This document shows, piece by piece, positions 7,533 through 14,964 of a stretch of 64,000 bases of DNA. The stretch is from contig DATMER010000117.1 in NCBI GenBank assembly GCA_035556715.1, positions 1 through 64,000 on the forward strand, read 5' to 3'. The DNA is from DATMER01 sp035556715 (GTDB lineage Bacteria; Acidobacteriota; Thermoanaerobaculia; Multivoradales; UBA5704). How positions within the stretch are numbered: the first letter of the stretch is position 1; the number at the start of each line of letters is the position of its first letter. Position numbers and translations under genes: made by a program. The notes below the pieces were generated by a model that was given only the letters and a program-made list of their open reading frames with translations, was not told the DNA's origin and made no database searches.

Positions 7533-8921
7533 TTAAACTGCCGGCGCCTTGAGGCCTGTGACCCGCTCCAGGAACAGGATCGGCGACGTGATCCCTCCGA
7601 AGAGTCCGTCTCCCAGGGGGACGGTCACCGGCTCGGTACCGGCCGCGGCTTCTCCTGCGAGTCCCGCGAGGAGGGTTTGAAGATTGTCCTCCCAGAGCAG
7701 GTCGGGGAGGGGAGCCCCGAGATTTCCTCCTTCGATCCGGCGGACGCCTCGCGCCATGGCACGGAAGCGGAGGCTTCCCGGGTCGAAGCCCTGGACCGCG
7801 TCGAGCGCTCCGATCCAGAGGCCGCCTTCCGCTCCTCGCAGCAGGTCGGCGTCCGGACGCTCTCCGGGCAGCAGGAAGAGGTGGCTGGGCGCGGCTTCGT
7901 CGGGGGCGACCAGGTGCGGGGTCGGCCGGCGCTCCAGCTCCCGCGCCAGGCGCTCGTCTCTCGCCGGGGTGAGGAACACCCCGCGGTCGATCAGGTCGAG
8001 CGGGCGCTTGGCCGAGCCCAGGAGGTCGAACGGGAAGGGGAGCCCGCGCGGATCGGTTGCATCGTCGCGAAGGCTGATCGCACCATGAAAGACCGGCATG
8101 CCGAGGGATTCGCGGAGGAACGGGGGACCGTGATGGAACGCGGCGGAGGTCAGGGCGCGGAGGTTGAGCATCTCCAGGAGCGCGGCGGCTGCCTCCTGGG
8201 AGAGCACCACGGGTGTCGGGGGGAGGGGACCGTCCGGCAGGTCCAGCAGACCAGCCTGGGGTGCCATCCGCTCTCGCGCCCGGGCCAGGAGCGTGGCGGG
8301 GCCGAGCCCGGCCAGCGAGCGGGACGCGGTCGTGGCCATGCCCGCTCCCCCTCCGGCAGACCCCTGGCCGGCGGTCACCGAAGCCCACGCCGAGGTCGCC
8401 TCGGCCGCGCGCCGGAGCCCGCGGCTGTTCGCCACGACCATCCGCCCCTCGGCCCAGCCGAGGCGCACGGTCTGCCCCCCCTCCGGCAGGCCCCCGTCCG
8501 GCAGCCGCTGCACCAGCTCCCGGGCCCGGCCCGGCGTCATCCTCGCCAGCTCCGGATCGTAGAGCTCCGGGGGGGCAGCGGCCGGTCCGTCGTGCCCCTC
8601 GGGGAGGAGCGGCTGGGGCGAGGGCTGGGAGAGCCGGGCCTGGGCCAGGGCCTCGCGCACCGCGCTCTCCAGGTCGGAGATCTCTGCGCCCGAGGTGCGG
8701 TGGGTCCCGTATCTCCCGGATTGACGCACGCGGACGAGCACGGTCCGCTCCTGCTGTTCGTACGAGTCGCGCCGGCGTTTGCCGTTGCTCTCCTGCCCCC
8801 GCCGGGCTTCCACCCAGATCAGCTCCGTCGAGTCGGCGGGAGAGGTGGCCAGCGCCCGCTCCAGACGCGAAAGCATCTCGCTCAGGGCGATCAGGGGGGC
8901 TTGCGGGGGCATGGACGGCAT
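7533..8921 (-). CDS. TldD/PmbA-family metallopeptidase-like protein
   Basis: A 462-residue protein of the TldD/TldE (PmbA) modulator-of-gyrase fold. The start is taken as ATG 8921 (MPSMPPQAPLIAL); the codons upstream look like non-coding sequence. An N-terminal domain is followed by VANSRGLRR, a long middle domain, and the C-terminal GLWIGALDAVQGFDPGSLRFRAMARGVRRIEGG, which is the conserved barrel region. I see no HExxxH zinc motif, so it looks more like the non-catalytic TldE/PmbA subunit than TldD. The TldD partner is not in the window. It converges on the asparaginase and diverges from the amidohydrolase. Confidence 0.75.
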   Translation of the reverse strand: MPSMPPQAPLIALSEMLSRLERALATSPADSTELIWVEARRGQESNGKRRRDSYEQQERTVLVRVRQSGRYGTHRTSGAEISDLESAVREALAQARLSQPSPQPLLPEGHDGPAAAPPELYDPELARMTPGRARELVQRLPDGGLPEGGQTVRLGWAEGRMVVANSRGLRRAAEATSAWASVTAGQGSAGGGAGMATTASRSLAGLGPATLLARARERMAPQAGLLDLPDGPLPPTPVVLSQEAAAALLEMLNLRALTSAAFHHGPPFLRESLGMPVFHGAISLRDDATDPRGLPFPFDLLGSAKRPLDLIDRGVFLTPARDERLARELERRPTPHLVAPDEAAPSHLFLLPGERPDADLLRGAEGGLWIGALDAVQGFDPGSLRFRAMARGVRRIEGGNLGAPLPDLLWEDNLQTLLAGLAGEAAAGTEPVTVPLGDGLFGGITSPILFLERVTGLKAPAV

Positions 8922-9019
8922 CGCGCCGGAGCATACCAGGGAGACGCAGTTCTTTTCCGTGGCGTGGCCTTTGCACTTCGTGCTACGAGGCCATGCGACC
9001 GGAGACAGGGAAAACATTG

Positions 9020-10708
9020 ATGATTCGAGGGCTTGTACCGCTTCTCGTGCTCGGTTTGGCGATTCTCGCCACCGCGCGACCCTCCTATGCAGAGGACAGT
9101 GCCGACCTCATCCTGCAACACGGGGTCTTCTACCCGGTCCAGCCCCCGGCGCGCGTCGAGGGGAGCCTCGCGGTCCGCGGCGGCCGCATCGTCTACCTCG
9201 GACCCGACGCCGGGGCCGAGCGCTTCCGTGGGCCGAAGACCCGGGTCATCGACCTGGCCGGCCGCACCGTCACCCCCGGCCTGATCGATGCCCACTCGCA
9301 CCTGGCCGGGCTCGGACAGGCGCTCTCGCTGGTTGACCTGACCGCCGCCCCCACCTATGACGAGGTGATCCGCCGGGTGCGGGAGGCCGCGGCAAAGGTG
9401 CCGAAGGGCACCTGGGTCGGCGGCCGGGGCTGGGACCAGAACCTCTGGCCCGAAAAGGACTTCCCGACTCACGACGCGCTCTCCGCGGCGGTGCCGGACC
9501 ACCCCGTCTGGCTCACCCGCGTCGACGGCCATGCCGCCCTGGTCAATGCCAAGGCCATGGAGATCCTGGGAATCGGACGCGAGGTCCAGGACCCGCCGGG
9601 CGGCCGCTTCCTCCGCAGTACTGGCGATGGTGAGGGCGCACCCACGGGCGTGATGATCGACAATGCCATGGATACGGTGGCCGGACGTCTGCCTGCCGGC
9701 ACGGCCCAGGACCGGGAGCGCGAGCTCCTGGCCGCCGCGAAGCACTGCCTTGCTCTGGGTCTGACCACGGTCACGGACATGGGGGTCGGAGCGGTGGACG
9801 TGGCAGCCTACACGAACCTGCTCCACGCCCGGGAGCTGCCGATCCGCTCGGCCCTGTTCCTGGGGGACGACGAGCAGTGGCTCTCCACCTGGTTCCAGCG
9901 CGGGCCGCAGGTCGATCCCGAGTCCCGGCTGCTGATCCGCGGCGTCAAGCTCTACGCGGACGGCGCCCTGGGGAGCCGGGGGGCCGCGCTGCTGGAGCCG
10001 TACAGCGACGACGCGAACAACCTGGGCCTGCTCACCGCCACCGGCGCCCACCTGGAGGACGTCTCCCGGCGCGCAGCCCAGGCCGGTTTCCAGGTGGGGA
10101 TCCACGCGATCGGCGACCGGGGCAGCCTGGTGGCGATCGACGCCATGGAGAAGGCGCTCGGAGGCAAGCAGGATGGCCGCTTCCGCCTGGAGCACACCCA
10201 GATAACGAGGGTGCAGGACCTCCAGCGCATGGCGAAGCTCGGAATCATCGCGTCCATGCAGCCGACCCACGCCACCTCGGACATGCCCTGGGCGGACGAG
10301 CGCGTGGGCGAGGGCCGGCTGGAGCGCGCCTACGCCTGGCGCAAGGTGCTGGATGCCGGCGGCCGGCTGGCCCTCGGGAGTGACTTCCCGGTGGAGTCGG
10401 CGGACCCGCGGCTCGGCCTCTATGCCGCGGTCACGCGCCAGGACCTCAAGGGTCAGCCCGCGGGCGGCTGGCTGCCGGGCGAGCGGCTCACCCGGGAGGA
10501 GGCCCTGCGCGGCTTCACCCTCGATGCCGCCTGGTCGCTCTTCCTGGACAAGGAGGTCGGCTCCCTGGAGGTCGGCAAGCGCGCCGACGTGGTGGTCTTC
10601 GCCCGCGACATCATGACGGTGCCCGAGGCGGAGATCCCGAAGGTGGAAGTGGACTACACGCTGGTGGACGGCAAGATCGAGTATCAGCGGGAGGGAGCGC
10701 GGCGGTGA
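9020..10708 (+). CDS. Exported metal-dependent amidohydrolase (YtcJ-like)
   Basis: A 562-residue amidohydrolase with a signal peptide (MIRGLVPLLVLGLAILATARPSYA). ATG 9020 is chosen because it puts the hydrophobic segment at the N terminus; ATG 8993 is also possible. TVTPGLIDAHSHLAGLG carries the first metal ligands (HxH), VGIHAIGDRG the downstream His and ALGSDFPVES the catalytic Asp. The family hydrolyses amide or ester bonds in exported or cytoplasmic substrates, often N-acyl amino acids or dipeptides. The stop overlaps the GTG start of the first PCMT (GTGA), so it is translationally coupled to it. A role in isoaspartyl or N-acyl product turnover is plausible but inferred. Confidence 0.85.
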   Translation: MIRGLVPLLVLGLAILATARPSYAEDSADLILQHGVFYPVQPPARVEGSLAVRGGRIVYLGPDAGAERFRGPKTRVIDLAGRTVTPGLIDAHSHLAGLGQALSLVDLTAAPTYDEVIRRVREAAAKVPKGTWVGGRGWDQNLWPEKDFPTHDALSAAVPDHPVWLTRVDGHAALVNAKAMEILGIGREVQDPPGGRFLRSTGDGEGAPTGVMIDNAMDTVAGRLPAGTAQDRERELLAAAKHCLALGLTTVTDMGVGAVDVAAYTNLLHARELPIRSALFLGDDEQWLSTWFQRGPQVDPESRLLIRGVKLYADGALGSRGAALLEPYSDDANNLGLLTATGAHLEDVSRRAAQAGFQVGIHAIGDRGSLVAIDAMEKALGGKQDGRFRLEHTQITRVQDLQRMAKLGIIASMQPTHATSDMPWADERVGEGRLERAYAWRKVLDAGGRLALGSDFPVESADPRLGLYAAVTRQDLKGQPAGGWLPGERLTREEALRGFTLDAAWSLFLDKEVGSLEVGKRADVVVFARDIMTVPEAEIPKVEVDYTLVDGKIEYQREGARR

Positions 10709-11406
10709 AACGTCTCGTTCGCGTCCTGCTGATCGTTCTGCTGGCCCTGGCTGTGCCTGCCGTAGCCCAGGACTATGGGCTGCAGCGCCGCGCCATGGTC
10801 GACGAGCAGATCCGCCAGCGGGGCATCCGCGAGCGCACCGTGCTGCAGGCGATGGAGCAGGTGCCCCGGCACCTCTTCGTACCCGAGTCGGTCCGGCCCA
10901 AGGCCTACGAGGACGCGCCCCTTTCGATCGGTCCGGGCCGCAACATCTATCAGCCGTACGTGGTGGCGCTGATGACGTCTCTGCTCGAGCTCGACCGCGG
11001 CGACCGCGTGCTCGAGGTGGGCACCGGCTCGGGCTACCACGCGGCCATCCTGTCGCGCATCGCCCGGGAGGTCTACTCGGTCGAGATCGATTCGACCCAG
11101 GCCTCCCAGGCGAGCAAGCGGCTGTCGGGGCTCGGCTACGTCAACGTGTCGGTGCGCCACGGCGACGGCTACCAGGGGTGGCCGGACAAGGCCCCGTTCG
11201 ACGCCATCCTCCTCTCGGTGGCGCCGCCGAAGGTGCCCAAGCCGCTGATCGACCAGCTCCGCGTCGGCGGCAAGATGGTGGTGCCGGTGGGCGGGTTCTT
11301 CCAGGACCTGCTCGTGATCACCAAGACCGCGGACGGCGTGGAGAAGCGGCGGGTCATCCCGGTCCGGCTGGCGCCCATGGCAGGGAAGGTGCGCGATGGC
11401 GAGTAG
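10705..11406 (+). CDS. Exported PCMT paralogue 1, active-site variant
   Basis: A 233-residue protein-L-isoaspartate O-methyltransferase homologue with a signal peptide (MKRLVRVLLIVLLALAVPAVAQ). It starts GTG 10705, overlapping the amidohydrolase stop. The SAM site is intact (VLEVGTGSGYHAAIL; HGDGYQGW). The family motif around the catalytic Ser, QTISQPY in typical PCMTs, reads RNIYQPY here, so Thr becomes Asn and Ser becomes Tyr. The later ITAAPP reads LSVAPP. The protein may be inactive or have another substrate. It overlaps its canonical paralogue by 11 bp. Confidence 0.85.
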   Translation: MKRLVRVLLIVLLALAVPAVAQDYGLQRRAMVDEQIRQRGIRERTVLQAMEQVPRHLFVPESVRPKAYEDAPLSIGPGRNIYQPYVVALMTSLLELDRGDRVLEVGTGSGYHAAILSRIAREVYSVEIDSTQASQASKRLSGLGYVNVSVRHGDGYQGWPDKAPFDAILLSVAPPKVPKPLIDQLRVGGKMVVPVGGFFQDLLVITKTADGVEKRRVIPVRLAPMAGKVRDGE

Positions 11407-12112
11407 GCTCCGCCTGACGGTCGGGATGATCCTGCTCGCGGCTTGCACGGCAGGGGCAGCGGATGAGCTCGCGCAGGCCCGCCGCCGCATGGTGGACGAG
11501 CAGGTGCGCGCCCGGGGGGTGGAAGACCGCCGCGTGCTCAACGCCATGGCGCAGGTGCCGCGGCACATGTTCGTGCCCAAGGACATCCGCGGCCTGGCCT
11601 ACGACGACCGTCCGCTGCCGATCGGCTGGAACCAGACCATCTCGCAGCCGTATGTCGTGGGCCTGATGACCGATCTCCTGGACCTGAAGCCGAAAGACAA
11701 GGTCCTGGAGATCGGCACCGGCTCCGGCTACCAGGCGGCGGTGCTGTCGCGCCTGGTCTCCGACGTCTACACCATCGAGATCGTGCGTCCCCTGGGCGAG
11801 CAGGCGCGCCTCACCCTCCGGAGCCTGGGCTACAGCAACGTGCACGCCCGCATCGGCGACGGCTACAAGGGCTGGCCCGAAGCCGCGCCGTTCGACGCGA
11901 TCGTGGTCACCGCGGCCCCGCCGCAGGTCCCGAAGCCCCTCCTCGACCAGCTCGCCATTGGCGGCAACCTGGTCGTGCCCGAGGGGGACTCCTGGCAGGA
12001 CCTCACCGTCTACACCAAGCAGCGGGACGGCAGCTTCCGGAAGAAGAACGTCCTCCCGGTGCGCTTCGTGCCCATGACGGGCGAGGCGCAGAAGAACGGC
12101 AAGAAGCGGTAA
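11396..12112 (+). CDS. pcm: Exported PCMT paralogue 2 (protein-L-isoaspartate O-methyltransferase), lipoprotein
   Basis: A 238-residue PCMT with canonical motifs: PIGWNQTISQPYVV with the catalytic Ser, VLEIGTGSGYQAAVL for SAM and VTAAPPQVPKPLLDQL. The N terminus MASRLRLTVGMILLAACTAG has a lipobox (LAAC), so it is probably an outer-envelope lipoprotein. PCMTs methylate L-isoaspartyl residues to start repair. An extracytoplasmic location requires a SAM supply there or folding with bound cofactor, which is not explained. It ends the amidohydrolase-PCMT-PCMT operon. Confidence 0.88.
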   Translation: MASRLRLTVGMILLAACTAGAADELAQARRRMVDEQVRARGVEDRRVLNAMAQVPRHMFVPKDIRGLAYDDRPLPIGWNQTISQPYVVGLMTDLLDLKPKDKVLEIGTGSGYQAAVLSRLVSDVYTIEIVRPLGEQARLTLRSLGYSNVHARIGDGYKGWPEAAPFDAIVVTAAPPQVPKPLLDQLAIGGNLVVPEGDSWQDLTVYTKQRDGSFRKKNVLPVRFVPMTGEAQKNGKKR

Positions 12113-12244
12113 GAAGCCTTTCCCCGTAACTTTTCTGCCCTTTCCCCCGCCTGTTCAGATGGCTCCAGGCGCGTTGTGTGCATGAAATTGACGCGTCTCG
12201 ATGTAGCGATTAGTCCCTGATCCAACCTAGGAGGAGGTTCGAGC

Positions 12245-13351
12245 ATGAGCAGGATGTTCGCTGAGCGAAGCCGTTGGTTCTCGCCGCTTCTGGTCCTGAT
12301 AACGGTCCTGGCGCTGGTTGGCCTGGCTGCTCCCGCGCAGGCGCAGCCCTTCGGGGCGTGGCTGACCCTGACCGGACAACCGACTCACGGCTATGTCCGT
12401 GTCCCCCATGCCGCGGCGCTGAATCCGGCGGGCGCCTTCACGTTCGAGGCCTGGGTTTCCATCACCAACTCCGCCGCCAGCGAGGACTGCCGCACCATCG
12501 CCGGCAAGAACTACCTCCAGGCCTGGTGGATCGGCCTCTGCACGGTGGGCGGCAGACCGACGCTGCGGTCCTACCTCAAGGGGGGCTCCTCGGCCAGGAA
12601 CGGCGGCGAGATCGAGCCCGGCCGCTGGACGCACATCGCGGTCGTCTCCAACGGCACCCAACGCGCCCACTACATCAACGGCGAGCTCGCGGCCGTCTTC
12701 GCCGAGCCCGCCGGACCTCTGGGGTCCAGCGCCAGCGAGCTGCGGATCGGCAGCGACGTGAGCTGGCAGTTCACGCCCTCCGGCTCCATCGACGAGGTGC
12801 GCCTCTGGAACGTGGCCCGCACGGTGGGGGAGATCCGGGCCAACATGCAAGACCCGATCACCGCTCCGCAAGGCGGCCTGATCGCCGTCTGGGGCTTCGA
12901 CGGCAACGCTCAGGACGTGGTGGGGTCGCACGACGGCTCGACCCAGGGCGCCGGCGTCGGCTTCCTGACCTTCCCCGTGGCCCTGAGCTGCGGCGCGACC
13001 ACCGCCACCCACCACTGCCTGCTTGACCGCTTCTCGGTCAGCGCCCGCTGGCGGACCAACCCCCTGCCCGGCACGCTCACCGACGGCCAGGCCCAGGTGG
13101 CCGGCTGCGCCAACGCCGGCTCCGGCCTGTTCCAGTTCTTCAGCCCGAACAACTGGGAGATCATGGTCAAGGCGCTCGACGGCTGCGGGCTCAACGACCG
13201 CTTCTGGATCTTCTCGGCGGCGACCACCAACGTGTTCTACCGCATGGAGGTCTTCGACGTGCGGGCGGGTGTGCAGAAGATCTACTTCAACTACCCGGGA
13301 CCGCCGGCGCCGGCCGTGACCGACGTCAACGCGTTCGCGACCTGCCCGTAA
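12245..13351 (+). CDS. Secreted LamG-domain protein with shared C-terminal module
   Basis: A 368-residue secreted protein. The start is ATG 12245, preceded by GGAGGAGGTTCGAGC. A signal peptide runs to about residue 35 (AAPAQAQ). Residues about 38-225 form a LamG/concanavalin-A-like domain (FTFEAWVSI, GRWTHIAVVSNGTQRAHYINGE, GSIDEVRLWNVARTVGEIRANM), a carbohydrate- or protein-binding jelly roll. A short linker leads to a C-terminal module of about 105 residues (CLLDRFSV to NAFATCP). That module recurs at the C terminus of the haloperoxidase encoded at 42886-44502, including the identical final NAFATCP. Confidence 0.85.
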   Translation: MSRMFAERSRWFSPLLVLITVLALVGLAAPAQAQPFGAWLTLTGQPTHGYVRVPHAAALNPAGAFTFEAWVSITNSAASEDCRTIAGKNYLQAWWIGLCTVGGRPTLRSYLKGGSSARNGGEIEPGRWTHIAVVSNGTQRAHYINGELAAVFAEPAGPLGSSASELRIGSDVSWQFTPSGSIDEVRLWNVARTVGEIRANMQDPITAPQGGLIAVWGFDGNAQDVVGSHDGSTQGAGVGFLTFPVALSCGATTATHHCLLDRFSVSARWRTNPLPGTLTDGQAQVAGCANAGSGLFQFFSPNNWEIMVKALDGCGLNDRFWIFSAATTNVFYRMEVFDVRAGVQKIYFNYPGPPAPAVTDVNAFATCP

Positions 13352-13378
13352 GGGTTTGATCCCGACTCCCCTCTCCCC

Positions 13379-13411
13379 GACCCTCTCCCCCGTACCGGGG
13401 GAGAGGGGGTC
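13379..13411. repeat. REP-like palindrome / possible terminator
   Basis: GACCCTCTCCCCCG pairs imperfectly with CGGGGGAGAGGGGGTC around a TAC loop, just downstream of the LamG gene. It belongs to the CCCCTCTCCC palindrome class at 6331 and 14033. It could stop transcription, but no T-run follows. Confidence 0.6.
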
Positions 13412-13415
13412 CTTC

Positions 13416-13430
13416 TATACTCTCTCCCGC
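13416..13430 (+). promoter_or_regulatory. Possible leaderless promoter: TATACT 9 nt before ATG
   Basis: TATACT (13416-13421) is one mismatch from TATAAT and ends 9 nt before the ATG at 13431. No Shine-Dalgarno is present. The arrangement matches the sites before 6522 and 59997. Confidence 0.4.
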
Positions 13431-14930
13431 ATGCCCGAGCCTTTCGAGGACCGCCTGACGTCCCCGCGCTGGTGGCCGTTCTGGATCGCCTTTGCCGCGG
13501 CCCTGGCCCTGCGCCTGCTCTGGCTGGACGTCCGGCCCCTCCATCACGACGAGGGGGTGAACGGCTGGTTTCTCTACCGGCTGCTGGACGGCTACCGCTG
13601 GGAGTATGACCCCGAGAAGTTCCACGGTCCCTTCCTCTACTTCTTCGGCGCGCCGTTCGCGCTGCTGCTCGGGATGACCGAGATCGCCCTTCGCCTGCCC
13701 GTGGCGCTCGCCTCGTCCGCGATGGTCCCGCTGCTCCTCCCGCTGCGCCGCCGGCTCGGAAGGACCGGTGTGACCGCGGCGGCCTGGGTGCTGGCGGTCT
13801 CGCCCTCGCTGGTCTCCTACGGCCGCGACCTGATCCACGAGACCTACCTGGTCGCGCTCACCCTGGCCCTGATCGCCGCGGCCGTCCGCTGGCTGGAGGA
13901 GGGGAGTCGCAGGGACCTGATCCTCGCCGCGCTCGCCCTAAGCCTCCTCTTCACGGTGAAGGAGACGGCTGCCCTGACAATCGTCTCTCTCCTCCTGGGA
14001 GCCCTGGCAGTCTGGCTCGCCGCCGGCCGTCCCCCTCTCCCGCGAGCGGGAGAGGGCAGGGGAGAGGGCTCTTCGCGGACCTGGGGCCTCCTGGCCCTCA
14101 CCCTGATCCTGCCCTACGTCCTCCTCTACACCTCCTTCTTCACGAACCCCCCCGGACTCGTGGACTCCTTCCGCGCCTATCTGCCCTGGGCGGAAAAGGG
14201 TTTCGAGGGCACGGGTCACGAGAAGCCGTGGCCCTACTTCTTCCGCCTACTCGGACAGTTCGAGCCGCTGGCCCTGGCGGGAGGCGTGCTCGGGAGCGCC
14301 GTGGCCTTCTGGCGCCGGGATCTCTTCGGCGTCTTCGTCTCCGTGGCCTGGATGGCGCAGCTCGCCGCCTACTCCGCGATCCCCTACAAGACGCCCTGGC
14401 TGGGGATGAACATGGTCCTGCTGCTGGCGCTCTCGACGGGGGTGCTCTTCGGAGAGATCGGGAGGCGCCGGTTTCCCGGAGCGTTCCGCGCCGCCGTGAC
14501 CGTGGCCGGTCTCCTGGCGGTGACCTGGAGCGCGTCGAGGGCGGTGGAGGTCTCCTTCCTGCGCTACGACGACGAGAGCCTGGGCCTCGTCTACGTCCAG
14601 ACTCACCGCGACCTGCGCGGCCTGATGACCCTGATCGACGAAGCCGCCGTCCGCTCGCCGCAGGGCAAGGGGCTCGCCATCCGCTTCTATACGGGCAACC
14701 GCTGGCCCCTCCCCTGGTACCTCCGGGACTACACCGGCGTCCTCTACACCAGGGAAGTCCCCATGGACCCCGCGGGCGACGTGCTGATCTGCGACTCCGG
14801 GCAGGAGCAGACCCTCCGGCAGCGCCTGAAGGGGAAGTACGTTCGCCGGAAGTACACCCTGCGGCACAAGGTGGAGCTGGTGGTGTATGTCAGGCCCTCC
14901 CTCCTGCCCCCGGAATCCTCTGTGAGATAA
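13431..14930 (+). CDS. Agl23-like membrane glycosyltransferase (TIGR03663 family)
   Basis: A 499-residue polytopic protein of the PMT/GT39-like superfamily. The start is ATG 13431 (MPEPFEDRLTSP); the upstream part of the open frame is translated palindrome. LRLLWLDVRPLHHDEGVNGWF just after the first membrane segment carries the Asp/His-Asp-Glu signature of lipid-linked sugar transferases. PYKTPWL later is also typical of the flippase-associated Agl23 group. About 9-10 hydrophobic segments follow, then a soluble C-terminal part. It should transfer a sugar from a polyprenyl carrier at the outer membrane face; the acceptor is unknown. A REP-like palindrome is inserted in frame at 14033, adding the charged loop RPPLPRAGEGRGEGS. 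Confidence 0.8.
   Translation: MPEPFEDRLTSPRWWPFWIAFAAALALRLLWLDVRPLHHDEGVNGWFLYRLLDGYRWEYDPEKFHGPFLYFFGAPFALLLGMTEIALRLPVALASSAMVPLLLPLRRRLGRTGVTAAAWVLAVSPSLVSYGRDLIHETYLVALTLALIAAAVRWLEEGSRRDLILAALALSLLFTVKETAALTIVSLLLGALAVWLAAGRPPLPRAGEGRGEGSSRTWGLLALTLILPYVLLYTSFFTNPPGLVDSFRAYLPWAEKGFEGTGHEKPWPYFFRLLGQFEPLALAGGVLGSAVAFWRRDLFGVFVSVAWMAQLAAYSAIPYKTPWLGMNMVLLLALSTGVLFGEIGRRRFPGAFRAAVTVAGLLAVTWSASRAVEVSFLRYDDESLGLVYVQTHRDLRGLMTLIDEAAVRSPQGKGLAIRFYTGNRWPLPWYLRDYTGVLYTREVPMDPAGDVLICDSGQEQTLRQRLKGKYVRRKYTLRHKVELVVYVRPSLLPPESSVR
14033..14056. repeat. REP-like palindrome inside the Agl23-like gene
   Basis: CCCTCTCCCGC pairs perfectly with GCGGGAGAGGG around GA. It is inserted without breaking the frame, in a loop between two membrane segments of the glycosyltransferase. 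The sequence AGGGGAGAGG follows. The unit is the same class as the intergenic elements at 6331-6497 and 13379. Confidence 0.75.
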
Positions 14931-14964
14931 TCACTCCAGCGATTGGCGAAATAGGAGAGGGTCT

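Noticed and set aside
8213..9019. Long plus-strand frame upstream of the amidohydrolase
   Set aside because: It is the antisense shadow of the TldD/PmbA-like gene; high GC keeps such frames open.
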